From positions 1-56,671 of the forward strand of contig NZ_JAOVZV010000029.1 of NCBI RefSeq assembly GCF_026460945.1: a DNA stretch of 56,671 nucleotides. The letters run 5' to 3'. Under the pieces are notes generated by a model that was not told the origin of the DNA, ran no database searches, and worked only from the letters and a program-made list of their open reading frames with translations. The stretch is from Chryseobacterium luquanense (GTDB lineage Bacteria; Bacteroidota; Bacteroidia; Flavobacteriales; Weeksellaceae). A program made the translations under genes and the position numbers. The first letter of the stretch is position 1. Every line of letters begins with the position of its first letter. Positions 8,546 through 16,263 of this stretch are shown here, piece by piece.

Positions 8546-10303
8546 ATGAAAAAACAAGATACGTGGGCAATTGTAAAGAGGCTGTTCTTCATTGGGATGA
8601 AGTTTCGTAGCTGGTTTATTGTTACCTTAATTATTTCCGTTATACTTTCTATAGTTTCTACTTACAGACCTTATCTTACGATGCAGATTGTAGATAATGA
8701 TATTACGAAACTGAAAGACAAAGCCTTAATGATGAAGCATATTTATGCTTTGGTAGGGTTGGTTTTTGCAGAAACGATTTTAAATTTCTTTTTGGTTTAT
8801 TTTTCCAATTATATTTCACAAAATGTAATCAGAGATATTCGGGAGAGGTTGTATAATAAATTAATTTATTTCAGAACGGCTTTTTTCGATAAAACTCCGC
8901 TTGGTCAGTTGGTGACAAGAGCTGTTGGTGATGTTGAAACGATTGCTACAGTTTATACAGATGGTTTTCTGATGGTTTTCGGGGATGTTTTGAGAATTAT
9001 TTTCGTTTTATTTATGATGTTTCAGGTTGATGTGCATTTGAGTTACATCTCTCTTGCGATATTACCTTTAATGCTTGTTATTACCCGTTTTTTCCAAAAA
9101 AGATTGAAAAAAGCTTTTGGTGACGAAAGAACCTGGACTTCCAATCAAAACTCATTCGTTCAGGAAAGATTAGCAGGAATGCCGATTATTCAGGTTTTCA
9201 ACAGGCAGAAATCTGAGTTTGAGAAGTTTGATGAAATTAATATTACTTTAAAAACTGCTTTACTAAGAACGGTTTTTATTTTCTCACTGTTTTTTCCTGT
9301 TGTTGAATTGATTTCTTCGCTTTTCATCGGATTTGTACTTTTCTACGGAGGTTATATTACAATCAGTGCAGGTGTTGTGATTGCGTTTATTCAGTTTATT
9401 TCTATGTTAATTCGTCCTTTGAGACAAATTGCAGACCGTTTTAACAATATTCAACGTGGAATTGTCGGTGCCGAAAGAGTTTTGGGTTTGATGGATGAAG
9501 ATTATGCGATGCCGAATACAGGAATGGTAAAGAAAGATCATTTCGAAGGAAAGATTGAATTCAAAAATGTTCGTTTTGCGTATGATGAAAAGCAGGAAGT
9601 TTTAAAAGGAATTGATTTTAAAGTAAATCCGGGAGAAACTGTAGCAATAGTAGGTGCAACCGGAGCCGGAAAATCTACCATTATCAGCTTAATAACAAGA
9701 TTATACGATATTAATTCAGGAGAAATTTTTATCGATGATGTTGAATTGAAAGATTATGAACTGTATAATCTGAGAAGTCACATTGGCGTTGTTTTGCAGG
9801 ATGTTTTCCTTTTCCACGGAAGTATTTATGAAAATCTTGCATTTGGCGATGATGACGTTACTTTAGAAAAAATAAAAGCAGGAGCAAAGGAAATTGAAGT
9901 CGATGAGTTTATCGAGCAACTTCCCGGAGGCTACGAATATGTTGTAAGCGAAAGAGGTTCGTCTATTTCACTTGGACAAAGACAATTATTGTCGTTTTTA
10001 AGAGCCTATTTATCAGATCCGAAAATCCTTATTTTGGATGAAGCAACTTCGTCAATTGATCACGAAAGTGAAAAATTAATTCAAAGAGCAACCGAAAAAA
10101 TTACCAAAAACAGAACATCAATCATTATCGCACACCGACTTTCCACCATCGAAAAAGCTGATAAAATCATTGTAATGGAGCATGGTAAAATCGTTGAAGA
10201 AGGTAAACACTTGGAACTTCTTGATAAAAACGGATATTACGCCACATTATACAAAGCTCAGGTAAGACATGAAGTTGAGATGGAAGACAAACCGAGTTTA
10301 TAA
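8546..10303 (+). CDS. MsbA/MDR-type ABC exporter, fused half-transporter
   Basis: This is an ATP-driven exporter half-transporter that works as a homodimer, with a 6-helix membrane domain (~residues 1-320) followed by an ATPase domain. The Walker A is GATGAGKST, the signature is SLGQRQLL, the Walker B is ILILDEATSSID and the switch is AHRLST. The length of 585 aa is typical of the lipid-flippase/multidrug class. The substrate cannot be read from sequence. The stop overlaps the end of the convergent gene by 6 bases. Confidence 0.9.
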   Translation: MKKQDTWAIVKRLFFIGMKFRSWFIVTLIISVILSIVSTYRPYLTMQIVDNDITKLKDKALMMKHIYALVGLVFAETILNFFLVYFSNYISQNVIRDIRERLYNKLIYFRTAFFDKTPLGQLVTRAVGDVETIATVYTDGFLMVFGDVLRIIFVLFMMFQVDVHLSYISLAILPLMLVITRFFQKRLKKAFGDERTWTSNQNSFVQERLAGMPIIQVFNRQKSEFEKFDEINITLKTALLRTVFIFSLFFPVVELISSLFIGFVLFYGGYITISAGVVIAFIQFISMLIRPLRQIADRFNNIQRGIVGAERVLGLMDEDYAMPNTGMVKKDHFEGKIEFKNVRFAYDEKQEVLKGIDFKVNPGETVAIVGATGAGKSTIISLITRLYDINSGEIFIDDVELKDYELYNLRSHIGVVLQDVFLFHGSIYENLAFGDDDVTLEKIKAGAKEIEVDEFIEQLPGGYEYVVSERGSSISLGQRQLLSFLRAYLSDPKILILDEATSSIDHESEKLIQRATEKITKNRTSIIIAHRLSTIEKADKIIVMEHGKIVEEGKHLELLDKNGYYATLYKAQVRHEVEMEDKPSL

Positions 10304-10648
10304 TCCATAAGGAGTTATTTTTAAATCTTTTTTCCAGCTATCTCCGTATTTTCCTGTTAAATATTGGGCAACTTCCTGATTGTTCTTTTTGGCTTTTTCA
10401 GACATATAAGCTGTGATCACACAGTTTTCGTAAACCACTTGAACTCCATATTTTTCTTTAAACTGGTCATGCTTTTTAGACATAATTCCAAATTGTATAA
10501 AATACTTTGCTTTTTCATTTTTATCTGAGACATTTTTATTTTCATTTCCTTTTTTAACTTCAAGGATAACCGGCTCATAATTCTGAGAATAAATGAAGGT
10601 TGAGAATGTAATTAATCCCAAAATGGAAGCTGCTTTGATGAAATTCAT
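10298..10648 (-). CDS. Small secreted protein, unknown
   Basis: This 116-residue protein has a Sec signal peptide (MNFIKAASILGLITFSTFIYSQ, cleaved near residue 21). The mature part is lysine-rich and contains one Cys (YENCVITAYMS) and a C-terminal KYGDSWKKDLKITPYGL segment. I recall similar short flavobacterial proteins ending in KPYGL, but no function is known to me. The 3' end overlaps the convergent ABC exporter gene by 6 bases. Confidence 0.7.
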   Translation of the reverse strand: MNFIKAASILGLITFSTFIYSQNYEPVILEVKKGNENKNVSDKNEKAKYFIQFGIMSKKHDQFKEKYGVQVVYENCVITAYMSEKAKKNNQEVAQYLTGKYGDSWKKDLKITPYGL

Positions 10649-11023
10649 GGGTTTTTTATTTTCTTTTTTGATGCTTAAAATGAGTTTAAGTTAAAATTTA
10701 TTCAAAACTCATTTAAATTTTTCTATCATAAATTTAAAAATATAACTCATTTTCTGTTATTTGATTCAAAAAGAATCAATTACGGAAAATGGCTTTAAAT
10801 CGAGATTTGTTAACATTCAGTTAATATTAAATTCACTTTTGATTCATGACTACTTAGTTAGGTATAGTTTTTGCAATCTGTTGTAAATGCAAATTATTCC
10901 CAAAACCCTGTGGTTATTTCAGATATAATTGCTAAATTTATTAAAAATTTAATCATTCGTTGTTTTTAATGGGGGTTAATAGAATAAAAGTTGCTTTTTT
11001 TTAACTAAACAAAAAATATAAAG
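10649..11023. other. AT-rich intergenic region with two small palindromes
   Basis: There is no gene here. ATGAGTTT (10680-10687) and AAACTCAT (10705-10712) form an inverted repeat just upstream of the secreted protein gene. TTGATTC-AAAAA-GAATCAA (10761-10779) is a perfect 7-bp palindrome of operator size. A possible weak promoter (TATAGTTTTTG near 10861-10873) faces the small ORF at 11024. Confidence 0.4.
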
Positions 11024-11239
11024 ATGAATAATATTCAAGACGAATTTCAGGTCTTAAAAGATGAATTGAAAAAATTGAACATCGACGTTCAAAAAATTGT
11101 AAAAGTTGGTAACGGAAGTATGGATTTCCATGAAGTATTTTATAAATCTCCGAGATATGAAGATATAAAGACTGTTTTTGTACAACGCCACACGATGGAT
11201 AACTTGATTTCAAGATTCAAAGAATGCTACAACAGCTAA
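11024..11239 (+). CDS. Small conserved-looking cytoplasmic protein
   Basis: The 71-residue protein has no signal or membrane segment. The first ~30 residues are predicted helical with heptad-like spacing (EFQVLKDELKKLNIDVQKIV), followed by a short alpha/beta part. The ATG is preceded by an A-rich stretch typical of Bacteroidetes ribosome sites, and a strong terminator follows 5 bases after the stop. That architecture supports a real, separately transcribed gene. I do not recognise the family. Confidence 0.75.
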   Translation: MNNIQDEFQVLKDELKKLNIDVQKIVKVGNGSMDFHEVFYKSPRYEDIKTVFVQRHTMDNLISRFKECYNS

Positions 11240-11244
11240 AAATA

Positions 11245-11280
11245 AAAATCGCCTTAGAATTTTCTGAGGCGATTTTGTTT
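11245..11280 (+). terminator. Terminator of small ORF
   Basis: AAAATCGCCT (11245-11254) pairs with AGGCGATTTT (11267-11276), with most of the intervening bases also pairing (TAGAA/TTCTG). T-rich sequence follows. It may also serve the convergent barrel gene. Confidence 0.85.
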
Positions 11281-11294
11281 ATGTTTAAAAATAT

Positions 11295-12059
11295 TTAAAA
11301 TCTGTAACCGAGTGAAAACCCGCTCCTGAATCCTGCCCAAGGTCCGTCAACTTTTACTCTCGCACCATTCGAATTGGTTTCTACCGTATATTCTACAAAA
11401 GGAATATCAAGATTTTCAATTTCTCTTTTCAATTGAGCCTGCATTTCAGGAGTCAAAACAAAATCGCTTGTCAGGCTGAAATCTCCTTTTCCTGTTCCGT
11501 AATGTGCTCCGGCAATCCAAAAATCCAGAACAAAACTGTGTTGTTTATTAAGGAAAAACTGTGCACCAACCATTAAACCACCACTGTTTCCACTTGCATC
11601 ACCTAAACCTTTTAGCGGAATAGGAATAGTTGTGTTAAAAGCTGAATAATCGTAAGTGAAGTCAAAAGTATTGGTAGAAACTTTTGAGTATCTGTAATAA
11701 GGTGCAAAATAAAATCCTTTACCATATCCTTCACCAATATAAAATCTAGGTTCTATTGTAAAATTGGTCGCTTTAATTCTCAGATTCTGAAAATCTTTTT
11801 CATCTTCTTCACTCAAAAAAGCATTCATAAACGGAACTTTACCTTCAGCAACGGTTCCGAAGCCTACATTAATGGCAAACCAACGATTAATAGATCTTTC
11901 GTAAGATAAATTGATATTTCTGAATGCATACCCGGTAATATTGGTTTTAATAATATTCATTTTTTCTAAAGGAAGTATTTGTTCAGATTTTGAAATGTTT
12001 TCTTGGGCATAAACTTCCGAAAGCAAAAAACACGGGGCTAGTAAAAGTAGTTTTTTCAT
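11295..12059 (-). CDS. Outer-membrane beta-barrel protein (DUF3575-like)
   Basis: A signal peptide (MKKLLLLAPCFLLSEVYAQ) precedes a 235-residue mature protein of alternating amphipathic strands. It starts NIIKTNITGYAFRNINLSYER and ends in an aromatic GYRF. Final-residue Phe and dense Tyr/Phe/Gly strands are typical of outer-membrane barrels. The opening motif resembles the DUF3575 group of Bacteroidetes; this family call is from memory. Substrate and role are unknown. Confidence 0.7.
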   Translation of the reverse strand: MKKLLLLAPCFLLSEVYAQENISKSEQILPLEKMNIIKTNITGYAFRNINLSYERSINRWFAINVGFGTVAEGKVPFMNAFLSEEDEKDFQNLRIKATNFTIEPRFYIGEGYGKGFYFAPYYRYSKVSTNTFDFTYDYSAFNTTIPIPLKGLGDASGNSGGLMVGAQFFLNKQHSFVLDFWIAGAHYGTGKGDFSLTSDFVLTPEMQAQLKREIENLDIPFVEYTVETNSNGARVKVDGPWAGFRSGFSLGYRF

Positions 12060-12140
12060 GGCTGTAAATTTTAATCTAAAATAAATATAAATGTGATTGG
12101 GAAATGTAACAAATGAAAGAACATTTGATTACAAAAACGT

Positions 12141-12176
12141 TAAATCAAAAACCGTTCTAAAATCTTAGAACGGTTG
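12141..12176 (-). terminator. Terminator of T9SS protein gene
   Basis: ACCGTTCTAA (12151-12160) pairs with TTAGAACGGT (12165-12174). On the minus strand it is followed by TTTTGATTT. It lies about 20 bases after the stop codon of the T9SS protein gene. Confidence 0.8.
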
Positions 12177-12196
12177 TAAATTTTATAAAAATAATT

Positions 12197-13189
12197 TTAT
12201 TTCTTTATGAATTTAACAGTTTCTTTTGGTTTATTTGAACCTAAAACTTCTATAAAATACGCAGAAGGAGGTAATTCGGAAATTTCAACTTTTCCTGATT
12301 TTAAATCTTTTGTTTTAATTAATTTTCCGTCTAAACCGTAAATATTAACTTGAGAATTATTTGAAATTTCACCTTTTATCTGAATGAAATCCTGAGCAGG
12401 GTTCGGATAAATACTTAGTTTTTCTTTTAATTTTAAATCTGAAACAGCTAAAAATGCTTCGTTTAATGCAGTAGCTCCGGATGTAGATTGATTGATACTT
12501 AAAAGAGGAACGCTGATGTTTCCGCTTGTAGAAGTTAAAATTGCAAATTTTGTTGTGCCACTATAATAGCTGTACGAAGTATTGGTTACCGTTCCTATAG
12601 AAAAGACGAAAAACGTATCCGTAGACTGATAAAGATTAAAATTTTGTACCGATTTTATTCTTAGAACATTTGGGTAGGTTTTGTTCCCGATAAGAAGCGT
12701 TCCTGCTGCATCTGCCGTATTTACAATAGTTCCTTTGAACAGTCCGGAAGCTGTTGTGGAAGTAAAAGTTCCCTGTGCCTGATCGGTTTCATTGTATCCA
12801 AAACTTGCAGGATAAGTGATGATGGTACCGTTGTTTGCAGAAAAATTTAATGTTGCATCAGGAGTTACCAATCCTGTAATTTCAAGTTTTGTTGCGGTCT
12901 GTTTATAAAGTGCGATATTTCCGTCACCTGTCATTTTTATGGTTGATCCGGGAAAAGTAGAAATTTCGGATGTAGTAGGTGCAGAATATGTTGTTGAGGT
13001 TGCCGTTCCTGCCGTTAAAGTTGTATTTGTGAAAGTCGCATTGTTTCCTGTTGCGGAATTATTAACTGTTCCGTTGACATTCACATTGTTCACAGTTTCC
13101 CCAACAATAGGATCATTGAAAGCTTTTGTGATGGTTTGGGCAGACCATATTCCTGTTGCAGAAATTAAAATAAGTAGAGTTTTTTTCAT
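12197..13189 (-). CDS. Secreted T9SS type A sorting-domain protein
   Basis: The protein is exported by Sec and then by the type IX secretion system. I prefer the second Met (13189) because it gives a clean signal peptide MKKTLLILISATGIWSAQ. Residues ~20-255 are rich in Thr, Ser and Asn with beta-repeat character and no recognised domain. Residues ~260-330 are the Por-type sorting domain, starting LSIYPNPAQDFIQI and ending TVKFIKK. It probably remains on the cell surface or is released. The gene is single, with its own terminator. Confidence 0.85.
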   Translation of the reverse strand: MKKTLLILISATGIWSAQTITKAFNDPIVGETVNNVNVNGTVNNSATGNNATFTNTTLTAGTATSTTYSAPTTSEISTFPGSTIKMTGDGNIALYKQTATKLEITGLVTPDATLNFSANNGTIITYPASFGYNETDQAQGTFTSTTASGLFKGTIVNTADAAGTLLIGNKTYPNVLRIKSVQNFNLYQSTDTFFVFSIGTVTNTSYSYYSGTTKFAILTSTSGNISVPLLSINQSTSGATALNEAFLAVSDLKLKEKLSIYPNPAQDFIQIKGEISNNSQVNIYGLDGKLIKTKDLKSGKVEISELPPSAYFIEVLGSNKPKETVKFIKK

Positions 13190-13253
13190 TTTATTATTTT
13201 TCATAAAGATATATTATTTGTGAAATATTTTTCATAATTATTTGATTTTGGAT

Positions 13254-13289
13254 AAAAAAATTCCACTTGAATGAAGTGGAATTTTTTTT
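13254..13289. terminator. Bidirectional terminator hairpin
   Basis: AAATTCCACTT (13258-13268) pairs with AAGTGGAATTT (13274-13284) around a 5-base loop. There are T-runs on both strands. It would end minus-strand transcription arriving from arr, or from the gene remnant at 13304. Confidence 0.8.
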
Positions 13290-13303
13290 GGTGAATGAAG
13301 TTT

Positions 13304-13363
13304 TTATTTTCGTACAATTTTTATCAGTGATTTTTTATTGCTTACCTCGGTGTCATAAATATT
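13304..13363 (-). pseudogene. Possible remnant of a T9SS C-terminal tail
   Basis: One minus-strand frame reads NGNIYDTEVSNKKSLIKIVRK and then stops at 13304-13306, just before a strong terminator. The ending SLIKIVRK resembles T9SS sorting-domain tails (for example KFIKK in the neighbouring gene). No start or upstream open frame exists, so if real this is only the decayed 3' end of a lost gene. Confidence 0.25.
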
Positions 13364-13465
13364 ACCGTTTCATTGGATAATAGTTCATGGCTCTCTTTCT
13401 TTTTAATGTTAGTAGATATTTCATGGTAAAAGTATTTTATAATAAAGCTAAAACTTCTGAGCGAA

Positions 13466-13891
13466 TCAATTGATAATTTCTGCATCAGGGTTTTCTCTGA
13501 GTTTTGCAATTCCTTCTTTCCAGTTTTGCAATTCTTCATCGGAGAGTCTGATCCAATCTTTCAGTTCGCCCATAATCTTTAAAGGTTCTGTACTTCGGAA
13601 AGATCGGGTAGGATTTCCAGGAAATTTTTTATCGGTTACATTTGGATCGTTTTCAAATATTCCTGTCGGTTCTACAATATAAATTCGATCATGACCATGA
13701 CCTTCAGCCAAAGCAGCAGCCAATCCTGCTCCGTTTTCTAAGGCAGTGAAGTAAATGTGATTCATAATGACTTCAGAACGATAATTTGAATTGAAACCTG
13801 CACTAAGCAAGTCTCCGATCTTCAAATCGGCTTTTGTACCATGGTAAAACGGGCCTTTATCAAGAATTTTTTCGTCTTTTTTGTTTTCCAA
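13466..13891 (-). CDS. arr: NAD(+)-rifampin ADP-ribosyltransferase
   Basis: Arr inactivates rifamycins by transferring ADP-ribose from NAD to the C23 hydroxyl. The 141-residue length is typical. The expected H-Y-D triad is visible: His17 in YHGTK, Tyr47 in HIYFTAL and Asp82 in FENDPN. Each is offset by exactly two from the mycobacterial enzyme (19, 49, 84). The conserved YIVEPTG, KKFPGNPTRSFRS and EPLKIMGE segments are also present. No mobile element flanks it, so it looks like a resident chromosomal gene. It lies downstream of the 21-bp repeat array. Confidence 0.93.
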   Translation of the reverse strand: MENKKDEKILDKGPFYHGTKADLKIGDLLSAGFNSNYRSEVIMNHIYFTALENGAGLAAALAEGHGHDRIYIVEPTGIFENDPNVTDKKFPGNPTRSFRSTEPLKIMGELKDWIRLSDEELQNWKEGIAKLRENPDAEIIN

Positions 13892-13948
13892 TGTGAGAGT
13901 TTTTTAGGTTTGAAGAACGTGTAAACTTAGGAATTTGTTTTGAAATGG

Positions 13949-13978
13949 AAAAATAGCTCTGTGAATTGAGCGATTTTG
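13949..13978 (-). terminator. Weak or decayed hairpin
   Basis: ATAGCTC and GAGCGAT flank TGTGAATT, a diverged version of the terminator at 14930. It has a G-T pair and a short T-run on the minus strand. It would end transcripts coming through the 21-bp array. Confidence 0.35.
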
Positions 13979-14035
13979 ATTTGTTATATAAATTACACGA
14001 GACAATTCTGCGAAAACGGAGTTTTGCAAGAGAAG

Positions 14036-14293
14036 AATATGAATCTACATTGCTATAATAATAAAATTGTATCGTGCCAATATAAAATAATGTTGCAAGA
14101 ATATTAATTTGGGTCACAAGAATATTGTTTTATAACGGAAGAATATTACTCTAAGTTGCTATAATATAAAATTGTATCGTTCTAATATAAAACAATGGTG
14201 CAAGAATATTACTTAAGGTCACAAGAATATTGTTTTATAGTGGAAGAATATTACTCTAGGTTGCTATAATATAAAATTACATCATATCAATAT
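14036..14293. repeat. 21-bp phased repeat array, locus 1
   Basis: Thirteen AATAT cores (one is AATAA) occur at 14036, 14057, 14079, 14100, 14121, 14142, 14163, 14184, 14205, 14226, 14247, 14268 and 14289. The spacing is 21 bases throughout apart from one step of 22. Typical units read CAAGAATATT or TATAATATAAAA. Read in the K-N-I frame, stops occur repeatedly, so it is not coding. A longer 105-bp period (5 x 21) is visible from the repeated TTGCTATAAT at 14050, 14156 and 14261. The array begins right after the stop of the gene at 14312. Locus 2 at 24296 belongs to the same family, inverted. Confidence 0.85.
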
Positions 14294-14311
14294 GAAATTA
14301 TTTTTATCAAG

Positions 14312-14902
14312 TTAAATTTCTTTATTGATCAGATAGCCTCTGGATTTTAAATACTCATCAATTTCTATTTCAAATGGAAGTTCAAAACCATTATCTAAAT
14401 CAAATGTTCCGGAAGAATTGTCTGATGATTCTAAAAATCCGATCATTTTTGAGCAGGTGTTTTCTTTTGCGTTTTTCCAGCAGTTTTTAATGAAATCAAT
14501 TTCCAATCCGTTTTGATTTTTCCAATAATTTGCAAAATCCAAATGATTTTCAGGATTGAGATAGGCTGAATAATCGATATTATTTTCATCCAAAACCGTT
14601 TTACACAACTCCTGAACATCAAAATAAGAATAGTCTTCCAGAGAATGCTCTTTTAAATGTAACTCTGCAATCTGCGTGGTTTTATCCGGAGCGTAATATT
14701 CATAACTAGGCAAAGCAAACAGAAAGGATAGTGGTTGTGGAGCATAATAATATAAGCTGATCACCTCTATCTTTCTATCATCTTCTCTGAATTGATATTG
14801 CGAACTCAAAACATTCATTAAAAAATCTGTCACTACCTTTTCTCTTGGAAGCAGGAAAGTGTTAATAAATGCTTCATCAATTTTTGTTTCTATTTTCTTC
14901 AT
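14312..14902 (-). CDS. Cytoplasmic protein of unknown function
   Basis: The 196-residue acidic protein has no signal peptide or membrane segment. It is rich in Tyr and Leu in the middle (ISLYYYAPQPLSFLFALPSYEYY region, residues ~47-70) and acidic toward the C-terminus. I recognise no catalytic motif. The composition recalls small immunity or DUF-type proteins of flavobacteria, but that is only an impression. It is followed directly by the 21-bp array and preceded by the terminator of the next gene upstream. Confidence 0.7.
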   Translation of the reverse strand: MKKIETKIDEAFINTFLLPREKVVTDFLMNVLSSQYQFREDDRKIEVISLYYYAPQPLSFLFALPSYEYYAPDKTTQIAELHLKEHSLEDYSYFDVQELCKTVLDENNIDYSAYLNPENHLDFANYWKNQNGLEIDFIKNCWKNAKENTCSKMIGFLESSDNSSGTFDLDNGFELPFEIEIDEYLKSRGYLINKEI

Positions 14903-14929
14903 TTCTTATTTGAGGTGTAAAAATAAAGA

Positions 14930-14955
14930 AAACCGCTCTGCGAATTGAGCGGTTT
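14930..14955 (-). terminator. Terminator of exported protein gene
   Basis: AAACCGCTC (14930-14938) pairs with GAGCGGTTT (14947-14955). On the minus strand TTCTTTATTTTT follows. It lies about 27 bases downstream of the stop at 14982. Confidence 0.75.
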
Positions 14956-14981
14956 GTTATTTCAAAAAAAAATCTTAACTA

Positions 14982-15515
14982 TTAGAACTTTTCATTAGCT
15001 CCTTTTTGTGATGAGTTGTATTCAATTAAAGTTGCAAAAGCTTTCTTTAATCTTTCAACCAAACTGTTATCATTTTTGAATTCAAAAGGGTCTGCATAAT
15101 CATTATAATTTGGTCCTCCGATTGAGATATTGTTCGACGATGAATTTCTGAACTCATATTCCTTGCCACAATCTGAGAAACTTATCACTGAACCTTTTAT
15201 AAAAAAGTCATCAGAATATTCGGGAGACGAACCGGTAATTCTATTTAAATATATTGTCGTATTGCAGCTGTAAACACCTACTTGTTTTCTGTATACAAAT
15301 TCACCATTTGAGTAAGATATGAATACTCTGTTTCCTGCTAATTTTTCTTTCATTTTTTCAGCAATCCAATCCATGGTTTCCTGTTTGGTAGGTTTGGCTG
15401 ATGCTTTTTCAGTGGCTGGTTTTGCAGATTTTGCAGGTGATTTTTTTTGAGCGTTTAGATTCACGCTTGCAATTGTAACTAAAAGTACAACTGCAAACTT
15501 TAATTGTTTGGTCAT
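14982..15515 (-). CDS. Exported protein of unknown function
   Basis: A signal peptide (MTKQLKFAVVLLVTIASVNLNAQ) is followed by a Lys/Ala/Pro-rich linker (KKSPAKSAKPATEKASAKP, ~24-42) and then a ~130-residue globular part with two Cys. Its features are ETMDWIAEKMKEKL, YLNRITG and a C-terminal helix. The linker suggests a periplasmic domain held away from the membrane or peptidoglycan. I recognise no family. It has its own terminator. Confidence 0.7.
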   Translation of the reverse strand: MTKQLKFAVVLLVTIASVNLNAQKKSPAKSAKPATEKASAKPTKQETMDWIAEKMKEKLAGNRVFISYSNGEFVYRKQVGVYSCNTTIYLNRITGSSPEYSDDFFIKGSVISFSDCGKEYEFRNSSSNNISIGGPNYNDYADPFEFKNDNSLVERLKKAFATLIEYNSSQKGANEKF

Positions 15516-15702
15516 AGTTTTATTTAATTATTTTTTTTATTCACAGGTTGTTGAGTGGCTTCAAATTTACACATTGTTTTCATTATATACACATTATTTT
15601 GAACTTAATAGCGCAGATATATAATGTGTTAAAAATAATGGATTATGTATCTGCCACAGCGTGTTTTTATTTTGAAAACTGAATTAATACTTTTTATTAT
15701 AG

Positions 15703-15733
15703 TACAAGCGAGACACTCGCACCAGCATAGAGG
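15703..15733. repeat. Short palindromic repeat, copy 1
   Basis: The sequence around GCGAG-ACA-CTCGC (15708-15720) continues ACCAGCATAGAG. A second copy at 17330-17360 differs at four positions, all A/G changes. Copy 2 has the fuller palindrome. Confidence 0.7.
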
Positions 15734-15741
15734 AGAGGGAT

Positions 15742-16197
15742 TTACACCACAACACCGTGTCCGGTGATGATTGATTCTTCCATTAAATCTACAATTTCAG
15801 AGACTGAGATTGAAAAGACTCCGGCAATTCCCTGATCAAATTCTTTTTTCCAGTAATCGTAACCTTCAATTTTATTCGGAAGTTTGATTTTTTCGTTTTA
15901 AAACAGTAACACTTTTATCTAAAACTTCCTCTGAAATCGGAATGTGCGTCAACTCCTTGGCAAAACCATTTTCTACATCAGGATTGCCAACTTTCAAATT
16001 ACCAATGGAGATGTGAATCACCTTTCCGTGTTTTGGATATTCTTCTATTTTCAAAATTTTACGGTAGATTTTTCTTCTCCTTTTCGGGTTTTGTAATTCC
16101 ATTCTTGACCAACTTTGTATTTCATGGGTTCTGAGTTTTTGCAGTTGGTTAGGAAAATGAATAAAAGTAGGGTTGTTATAATTTGGAGTTTGTTCAT
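15742..16197 (-). pseudogene. Lipoprotein gene with two homopolymer frameshifts
   Basis: Three consecutive frames make one lipoprotein of about 151 residues. Frame one starts at 16197 with MNKLQIITTLLLFIFLTNC (lipobox LTNC) and runs through KYKVGQEWNYKTRKGEEKSTVK. At 16057-16060 a run of four A (minus strand) needs a fifth. Frame two then reads ILKIEEYPKHGKVIHIS to VTVLKRK. At 15888-15893 a run of six A needs five. Frame three reads IKLPNKIEGYDYWKKEFDQG to HGVVV and stops at 15742. The two indels cancel, and the total length is a multiple of three. Similar K.GQ.W.YK lipoproteins occur in Chryseobacterium, to my recollection. Either decay or sequencing error explains it. Function unknown. Confidence 0.75.
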
Positions 16198-16263
16198 GTT
16201 TTGGAATTTGCTTTACTGCCTGAAAGTCGGGAGACTTTGAGTAGCGAATACATCTTCATTCGT

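Noticed and set aside
13342..13539. 65-codon minus-strand frame overlapping the end of arr
   Set aside because: Most of it lies inside arr in another frame and it has no recognisable protein features.
13860..14117. 85-codon minus-strand frame upstream of arr
   Set aside because: It runs through the 21-bp array and has no family likeness. Its end overlaps the start of arr in another frame.
14036..14293. CRISPR array
   Set aside because: Units are 21 bases end to end without unique spacers, and no cas genes are in the window.
15888..15893. Programmed ribosomal frameshift in the lipoprotein gene
   Set aside because: The site is a plain A-run without a typical slippery heptamer and downstream structure, and a second lesion of opposite sign exists upstream. 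Decay or error is simpler.
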